64,000 bases of DNA, taken from assembly GCF_022539665.2 (NCBI RefSeq), contig NC_081332.1:5285803-5349802 (forward strand), given 5' to 3'. Below, piece after piece: positions 47,559-64,000 of the stretch. The notes below the pieces were generated by a model that was given only the letters and a program-made list of their open reading frames with translations, searched no databases and was not told the origin of the DNA. The translations under genes and the position numbers were made by a program. The stretch's first letter is position 1. Every line of letters starts with the position of its first letter. Source of the DNA: Daphnia carinata (Eukaryota; Arthropoda; Branchiopoda; Diplostraca; Daphniidae).

Positions 47559-49745
47559 TTAGAGGCCAAATCCAGGCAAAGTAAACGCCAAAACTGAGAA
47601 TTAAAATACAAAATATGATAAAAATCAATGGGAAAATTTCATTGTTTAAAATACCATTAATTTCATGACTTATTTCCTTTGGTACATGAAACTCGACAGA
47701 GATGGCTGTTAGCAGTGTATACAAACGATTCACCTCTGCTGATGAATGCTTATAAGTAAGCCAAGGCTCTCGGCGAGAGCTCAAAATACCAAGTGATAAT
47801 CTGAAAGCCTGGACGAGAATTTTCAGCCTCCGCTCTGCAGCATGAGATGTGAGCCCATCGACTTCAGTTTGATGATGAACAACGAATACAAGTGACTTCA
47901 ATAAATGCGGAATGCATAAGCATTTTTTCACTGCAAACACGGAAGCTAATTAGCTGACTTAAAAAGATATTACTTTATACCATTATAGTACAATTTTCTG
48001 ATGAAGGTGAAGCAAGCATAGTTGAAATAGTCAGAACCAGCTTTTGGGCTGCCTGAAATTGATCTTCTGAATTAAAAGATAGATATGCGTCTTTAAGATT
48101 CAGAGCCGTTTTCTCGAGAAGGCAACCTTAAAAAAAAAATACCATAATTAGCTTTTGTTTATTTCAAAAGTTTATAATTATTAACCTGTTTGTCGGTTAC
48201 AAACCGTAGCTAAGCCGAACTGAGCTATGATGGCAGACAAGAGACTCATCATATCGATAATAGATGTTCGTCGAATTTCCGATAGAAGGACCTCAATAAG
48301 GCGGCCTTGTTTTGGATTTTCGACGAAGGGCAAAATATGGGTGATCCAGCAACACAAAAATTCTATATTTGACTTCAGGATATCTGCGTTCTACGAAAAA
48401 AAAAATCATGTTAAGAAAACAAACTTTATGAGTGAAAAGCATTGAAATACTTTGACCCGCTCTAAGTTGCTGCATATCATTTCGGCTATACCGGGTTCAC
48501 TGCTATGGAATAGGTCTATCAAATTTTCTTGGATTCCATCAGAAATCATTCGTAGTTTTAACTGTTCCATAACGGTTGAATACGAAATACCTGTCAGAAT
48601 CAATTAGATTTAGTAAGCTGCAGATGAAAAGGAAAAGAAAGATCGGTGGATGGGTGACGGAAGAGGAACAAAATAATCAGCAATCTACCGTTATTGTACA
48701 TGGACGACAGAAGGCTGAATTTGAGATTTTCGATCATAATTGAAGTATCAGTAGCATTATCTATTCCTACCGAGAAAATGCAGATTAAGACTAGCAATAA
48801 TGCATTGAACCATGCTTCAAATTTTACGTTCAGTGCCTGTTGAATCTAGACGGAATCGTTTCATAGGGTCAGTTTGAATTCCTGTTTCAGCTGTAGCAGT
48901 TTTCGCTTCGTATTTAGCCATTTCAAACGAGGATCTAAAAAACTGCCAACATCAAACATTCTTCTCCAAAAAAATTGTTTTCATATAATACCTGTTTAGG
49001 AATTTTCTTCTATTAGGTGATTCTTGGGCAGAGGTTGGAATTCTTTTACTCTTCTGGTGCTCTTTAGCACTTTGTTCAATCTTCTTGCATTTGTTACGTA
49101 ACTCCTCCAACTCTAATTCCTGAAAAATGTTTAACAATTTATAAAAACATTCACAAATCAAATATTGTACATGATGCCATCAAACACTAAATACAATGGA
49201 GGAAAAGAAAAACAAACCTTGAACTTCATTTCTGTCTTTGATGCTTCAAGCTGTTTTGAATATTGTGTATCCATATGATGTACTTTGTCTTTTAAGGAGG
49301 CCAGCTGCTGACACACTTCCATTTCTCTTTTCTCCATAGCTGCCCGAACATTTTGGAGATCAGTTCGTAATATGGTGGTTTCCCCATTTTTCATAAGATT
49401 TGTTTCAGATAGTCTTCGATTTTCTTCTTTCAGTAGCTCTAGTTCAGCTACATCCACTAATTTGGCTGCCACATTACTGCTGCTATTGAGACTTGATTCT
49501 GTAGCAGGTACAGATGTATGTGCCAGGGTTGCAGTCTTCTGGTTTGTTACATGAGTTTGAAGCTGATGGCTACTACTTGGTTGTTTGAATTCAAATCCAT
49601 ACTTTGGTTTATTATCAATGAAATTATGCTGTTGACGGTGAGGCTGGGGCTTGGGGGAGGAACAATAACTTGCTTGAGTGGCAAGCAATACACATTCTTC
49701 TACGACATCGGCATCTAGATCGTCGTCTCCCCACAGGTCATCCAT
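47559..49745 (-). CDS. ATRIP: ATR-interacting protein-like checkpoint factor, with a frame discontinuity
   Basis: Minus-strand exons: 49218-49745, 48992-49119, 48689-48934, 48457-48590, 48186-48390, 47992-48126, 47655-47930, 47559-47593, about 562 aa. The N-terminus is acidic (MDDLWGDDDLDADVVEECV), a typical RPA-binding-like motif. A long coiled coil follows (LELLKEENRRLSETN to ELEELRNKCKKIEQS), then an all-helical region. This order fits ATRIP/Mus304, which tethers ATR kinase to RPA-coated single-stranded DNA. The exon at 48689-48934 is one base off the length its splice phases require; the frame changes around 48831-48855, where an AG follows a TAG. The final short exon and the stop are uncertain: reading through the last intron gives an alternative hydrophobic tail. 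Identity rests on architecture more than on strong motifs. Confidence 0.65.
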
Positions 49746-50418
49746 ACTTGGCGTTGTGTAGTGGTTGCGATTTATCCAGCGTGCATACAAAACAAAATAA
49801 ATGGCTTCAAACCGAGAGAATATCCAGTAAAAGAATGAAAACTAGACAAGCTGTTTCCTAATAGTAATAGAAACCTAAGTGCATTGCTGCCGATGATGCA
49901 CAATCCTTGCTTTGGCGCTTAAGATTGAAAAAGCAGACAGCGCAGAATACAACATCCGAAAATCTCTGACGTTGCCACATTAAAATGTCAAAAATTGTAC
50001 AATTGATTTGTCAGATTTGCCCTTTGCCTTAAGTCTAAAGTGTAAGTTAATTATGTTCCGTCTTATTGATTTCTTAAACTGTTTCCAATTCAGGTCATCA
50101 TATGGTTTACGAAAAATGATTCGGAAAAATTTAAGCGCCAGCTATAGCGACGAGCGAGCCCTCTGCCGTAATTCCCACCACTTTGACGGCTTTGAAAAGA
50201 TTCATTTTCCTTTAAAAAAATTAAGTTATTCTCTACGTACTAGTATATTTAAAAACTGTTTCGTACAAATAAAGAAAACAAATTAGAAGATTAGGAAAAT
50301 CGTAGAGGGTTTGAAAGGGACTTCAGTCCAAGCTTTTGTAAAGCTTGAATGACTGTTTGAGAAAAATGGGGTTGCAAAACAAATGCAAAGATTATACAGT
50401 GAATTTACAGTTAAAAAG
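49746..50418. other. Intergenic, ATRIP 5' side to GPR107 3' end
   Basis: ATRIP promoter region and GPR107 3' UTR. A forward frame at 50008-50286 begins its best part after a TTCAG acceptor-like site, but no family is recognised. Confidence 0.4.
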
Positions 50419-52781
<2,363 letters not shown>

Positions 52782-53406
52782 GGTTAGTCGCGTTCGTCCA
52801 TTGATCCCACGACTACATTGACAGGAGATTGGCTGTGAGGGGGATGGGGGATAGTGAATTAAGAGGAGGCGGGCCCCTGAGCTGCTCGAAAGCAGAAGAC
52901 GCATCGATTATACTTGTATGTTATATATATCGATAGCTTCCTTCGGAAACAAGTTTGAATTTTAGAATAAAAATTAATATTTAACTACTTATTCCTTTTA
53001 TTCCAATATTACTCCACGCGTCGATTGCTGTACAATAATCGAACTTTATATAATCGAACGCTACATATTTATTCCCGGAATGTATAATAATTGCTTCCAA
53101 GACAATGCTTCCAAAGGTTCATTTAATGTCTGTATTCATTCGTTCACTGAAATTAAACATTCGACGACAAATGAAAGAAAAACAAATAATTTTCTGTGCA
53201 CAGAAGTAATGCAGCGAGATGTACAGATCAATTAAAAAAAAAAATGGTACAGGTATTCGTTCCCTCAATTCTCATAACTGAGATAACTAACAAGTCATGG
53301 CTAACATTTTTTTCTTTGTGAAACGATAATAGAGAAATGGCGACAATCAAATAATTCAATTTTGCCAAAAAATTTGATGGAAAGAGAAATGAATTTCATT
53401 GACAAT
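52782..53406. other. Intergenic, GPR107 5' side to coiled-coil gene 3' end
   Basis: AT-rich; contains the GPR107 promoter (a TATATAT run near 52920) and the 3' UTR of the next gene. No gene seen. Confidence 0.4.
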
Positions 53407-54987
53407 TTATGTCGTTCGTCTAGAATCCTCTTCGTTGTCTCGTTCCACAGATCCATTACACTCAACCAGTCGAAACATCGCGTCGAAGGTGTCCAATTGG
53501 ATTTCTAACTGGGGTTTTGGGGCACGGATACTCAAATCCGAAACCTGGGCAATTTCTTGATCAATTCGGCTCATCAACAACTCGATGGTTATCTAATGGA
53601 TTAATTTACGATAGAGTGAAACTACTACGTTAAAAATAAATTAACATTTTAAATTTACGCGGAAGTCCTCGCGATAGTTTTCTAGCAATCTTAGCTGCCC
53701 CTGAAGGCAATCCAGTGTCTGTTTGATCATGAAGCATTGGGTTTCATTTGCAGAGTTTTGGCCTAAAGATTTTAATTTTTCGATGAAGACTGTGTGTTTT
53801 TCCTCATACCTAAATGAAAACTGTTAGGTAACGCTTTTCTGTCGTTTCTCCGATTCACCAGATATTTTTCTTACTCGTTATACATTTGCTCTCCGGAATA
53901 CTCAACCATGTATAGATATTTTTTGCCCATTTCTTTGTACTGATTAGACACGGTGTTTTTCTTTTCAATGATTGCATCGAACTGGGACTTAAGCGCGTCG
54001 TACTCTGCCCTGAATTTTTTTAAAGATTTGATAAAACCAATTTGAGAGAATATCGAGATGTGTAAAAACTTTTTTCGAACTCGTCCATACTTCAAGTTTG
54101 CAAAAACATTTTTCTCATCACAAGGATGTGCTTCCTCGCCCGCTGTTCGTTCAGATGAAGATAACCTGGGACATGTGCTCTTCTCTTTGGATAGTGCAGC
54201 CAACTAAAATTATTGTGGAATAAGTTGAATTGACATACTTGTTTTACATAAGACAAAATGTACTTTGGATTCCAGATTTGTGTTCTCGGTCTCTAGATTC
54301 CTTATTCTTTCCTGAGCAGTTATTAATTCACTTTTAGTATCTTGGAGCTGTTTTTGGTTAGCAGATAATTCCTTCTGTACTGCTAAAACTTCTTCCAATG
54401 CAGAATTTGCCTCCTCTTTCACAGCCTTTGATTCATTAATTTTTGCAAGTGCTTCTTGGAGATGTTCTTGAAACCGTTTTTTATCTTCTAGTGCAACTTC
54501 AAGTTCTTTTTTTGTTTTATCAACAGTGTTTCTTTCTTTTATATTTTTATGATACTCTTTGGATAATAATTCTCTCAAGTACCCAATAGTAGTCTCCATG
54601 CCTTGAATACGCCGTAAATCAGTTGTGATAGCATAACTTGGTGAAGCTGCGGCATACATGGCAGTTTGTGGATGAAACGAATTATTATATGAGGCTGGTT
54701 GTCCTTGGTTCCAACTGATGAACTGCTGAAACTGAATTGCTCGAGTGGGTGGCTGGTTTGAAGTTTGTTGAAGGGTATATGGCTGTGGAGGTTGTTGATG
54801 CAGAAAGTTCCCAGTAGGCAATGCCTGCAGTGAAACATTGCATTTAAACTAAGATGTTTGCTCCATATTTATACATTGGTGAAGTATTTTAAATAATCAG
54901 AAAAACTACTTAACATACCAAATCGCCTGTTCCACGTTGAACACCAGAACGATAGCTAACATAACCAGCTATATCTTGTGTAGACAT
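53407..54987 (-). CDS. Coiled-coil protein of unknown function
   Basis: Six exons on the minus strand: 54919-54987, 54264-54824, 54091-54203, 53875-54009, 53659-53809, 53407-53592; 404 aa in consistent phase. The first 100 residues are Gln/Pro/Tyr-rich and probably disordered (HQQPPQPYTLQQ). Residues about 105-210 form a strong heptad coiled coil (ELEVALEDKKRFQEHLQEAL onward). A second helical region (YDALKSQFDAIIEKKNTVS, YEEKHTVFIEKLKSL, QGQLRLLENYREDF) and a short acidic end follow. No enzymatic motif is visible. I do not recognise the family; a scaffold role in centrosome, vesicle or signalling complexes would be typical of this architecture but is not shown. Confidence 0.85.
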
Positions 54988-56009
54988 ATCAACTACTAAA
55001 AGGATGTTGGTGGACAATACCTTTACCAATAATATTTCCTGCACGTCCGAACGTACGTCTCGGCTTGTATCAATTGCTTAAACTTGGATGCCAACTAACC
55101 AACGTCGAACAATATTTTATTTTTTTTGTTTTGAAATGGAGGGAAACCACATGGCGGTGTTGCAAGCTCTATACAGAATGAGTCCTTTCTGGTTAATATT
55201 TCATAAATATCTTAATATTAAAAGATAACAGATAGATTTTTATAGTTGGGTTCTCCGACTTTTTTAAATTATTGTTCTTTGAGTTCGTTTGTTGGTCTAT
55301 TCTTTCGCGTCGATTTCTATAGGCAATAGGTATGAGGGAATGAGTCTAACCAGAAACCATGCAAACGACGACTAGTGGCTAAGGGCGGTAGGACCTACGG
55401 TTTCTGACCGACATGGTAGTAATTCATCAAAACTGCATAGTAAACAAGGTCCCATGTTCAATTTTAATTAAAGCCAAGGATTTAACGTTTAGTCTACTCT
55501 GGCTATTGCCTAAAAACTGTTGCTGAAACATTGTGGTAGAGACACAGATGATTTCACCGAAAACCAGAGAGAAAAGAAACTTCACTGTTTAAACTGAATT
55601 GTAGAGGAACCATTTCCGGGGAGACGAAGGCCATTTGGCGGCGCCACAAGACCGTGTAACCAAGTTTGCACTATAACTCGTTAGTAAACGAATCTTTGTC
55701 AATGGGAAATGCAACTAGACCACGCCAATGGAACTAATGACGTTATTAACCCATTCAAACAATGTGATATTAACCGTGCGCTGTATCACCTGATAACCTT
55801 GGAAAACAGCTCAAGTGGAAAACAGGGAGAACGAATCCAACCCTTAGGGGGAACGTAGCCAACTGCGGCCACCAGGTGACTGGAGAACTCTTTCTCCTCC
55901 TTCAGTGTTCAGTTTCTTCTGCTGCCAAGCCCAGGTAAGGGCGTCACAAGGTAGCTCTCATACGAAGTTTGTGTCTAATTTGGCATGATCATTTAAGAAC
56001 CATTTCAAC
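54988..56009. other. Intergenic between divergent coiled-coil and Ly6 genes
   Basis: One kilobase holding both promoters. No TATA box is evident in front of either start. No RNA gene or open frame of note. Confidence 0.45.
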
Positions 56010-56767
56010 ATGAATATCCTCTCACTGCTTACCATCGGAGTGATTCTTCTTGTGACGGATGCCCAGGGTAAATTTTCTACTTATAACATTAAAAAGGTTT
56101 TCAGTGCTCAAGTTGGTTCTTTCATGGTGAAAGTGGGTCGCGATATGTATGCCGTACGGGGCAAGAAAGTAACTGACTGTTATGTTGTGGTTGCGTTACA
56201 GGTGCCGTGAAACGCTGCTTCAAATGCCGTTCCAGAGGCGAGCTGGGCGATTGCCGCAATCCTGACGAGAGAACATCAAGTCTGCCAAGCACTGGAAGGA
56301 ATCCTTTCCTTTTGTCTTCCGACAGAGATCAAACGACTAGAAGCAACTCGAATGCTTTCGGAGCCAACTTTGACAGTTCCTCGTCGTGGAGTGGAGTTGA
56401 AGCTGTACCGTGCTCATCAGGCTGGTGTGCAAAAGTGATAGAAGGCAAGGGCACGTTCAAAGCTGAAGGTGAAACTTTCTTTTTCCTCTGAAATAAATCT
56501 TGCGGCAACAGTTACAACAATTTCAGTGTGAGCTAATATTTTGATCACGTGTTTCTAGAGTACGGAATGGCGACGGAGCGGATGTGTCTGCAACGGCCGC
56601 CACAAGATTTGCGTGAGCGATGTGCCATGACGGTTCGAGGCAATCAAGAAGTCTACATGTGCTTCTGTCAAGGCGACCTGTGCAATGGCCAGCCTACGTT
56701 CAAAGCTTCATTGGACCTGATTGCTGGCCTTGCTTTGTCGGCCTTATTCGTTTTGCGCACTTTTTAA
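56010..56767 (+). CDS. Ly6/uPAR three-finger protein, GPI-anchored (quiver/sleepless-like)
   Basis: Three exons: 56010-56067, 56202-56468, 56559-56767; 177 aa. A signal peptide (MNILSLLTIGVILLVTDAQG) is followed by ten cysteines in a three-finger order: CFKC, DC, PC, WC, MC, RC, MCFC and the terminal CN box (DLCNG). A hydrophobic C-terminal stretch (LIAGLALSALFVL) is suited to GPI anchoring. Arthropod relatives include quiver/sleepless, boudin, crooked and coiled, which act in ion channel regulation or septate junctions. Between the third and fourth cysteines lies an unusually long Ser/Asn/Arg-rich loop of about 50 residues (roughly residues 34-85), longer than in a typical three-finger fold. 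Which subfamily this is cannot be told from sequence alone. Confidence 0.88.
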
Positions 56768-57108
56768 AGATTCATCGTGCAACATACTCTCTCATTCCAG
56801 GCATCCTGTTTGCGTTTTAAATCATTCCTCATAACATAACTTCGTTGACACAATAGACAATTTTGCTTTTAAACGTAATTTTATGTAAACTGCATCTGAT
56901 TTATTGACTATGTATGCGGTCTATATCAAACTGGTAGGAAAGAACTTGAATTAGAAATTTAGAACAAGAGAAAAGAGACTATCTTGAGTACTGGACAGAA
57001 GGAGAAAAAAACAAACAAAAAACCTTCGGCAAAACCGGTCAATACCACTGGCCCATTCTCCGAAAACAGGAAATCATTGCTGCGTTCCGCTAATGTGTTG
57101 ACCCTTTC
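56768..57108. other. Intergenic, convergent 3' ends of Ly6 gene and ST13
   Basis: Short AT-rich stretch filled by the two 3' UTRs; nothing else seen. Confidence 0.5.
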
Positions 57109-63938
<6,830 letters not shown>

Positions 63939-64000
63939 GACAAAAACATGAAATAAAACTACGTTAACAACTATCGTATCACAAAAGACATATTATATCA

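Noticed and set aside
52782-52904. Upstream in-frame ATG for GPR107 (MRLLLSSSS)
   Set aside because: It would place 41 residues before a clear signal peptide; the later ATG at 52781 fits the family better.

Overview
The window reads as a gene-dense arthropod nuclear chromosome. Genes on both strands are cut into many short exons by GT-AG introns mostly of 50-90 bases, and there is a Rebers-Riddiford cuticle protein. The compact layout and family set suggest a branchiopod crustacean of the Daphnia type; that placement is inference, not a database result. I built the gene models by hand from splice sites, and unless an entry says otherwise the exon phases close exactly.

Layout: tRNA-Arg(ACG); phosphorylase kinase gamma (-); RNFT-type RING membrane protein (-) head to head with the DNA2 helicase/nuclease (+), whose 2.2 kb intron holds a complete cuticle protein gene on the opposite strand; a proline/hydroxyproline dehydrogenase (+); peroxisomal multifunctional enzyme type 2 (HSD17B4, +); IFT52 (-); a secreted repeat protein of unknown function (+); two tandem SLC22-like transporters (+), the first with a one-base frameshift; a ClC-7-type chloride/proton exchanger (+); a poorly resolved 2.4 kb stretch with exon-like remnants; and a mitochondrial uncoupling protein (+).

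From 39.8 to 46.9 kb lies the strangest part: a near-perfect inverted duplication with 1.86 kb arms around a 3.4 kb spacer. The spacer carries a 23-bp minisatellite, three decayed tRNA-like sequences and one small possible membrane ORF. After it come an ATRIP-like checkpoint gene (-) with an apparent frame break, a GPR107-type seven-pass protein (-), an unrecognised coiled-coil protein (-), a Ly6/uPAR GPI-anchored protein (+), and the co-chaperone Hip/ST13 (-). One 5.4 kb intron of ST13 contains a whole sarcalumenin-like gene on the opposite strand.

Most genes are unrelated housekeeping or cell-type genes, and nothing suggests an operon. Themes repeat only loosely: DNA damage (DNA2, ATRIP), peroxisome and mitochondrion (HSD17B4, PRODH, UCP), and calcium handling (PhK gamma, sarcalumenin). 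I found no defence system, CRISPR array or intact transposon. The items most worth checking are the palindrome, the two nested antisense genes and the frame-broken genes.
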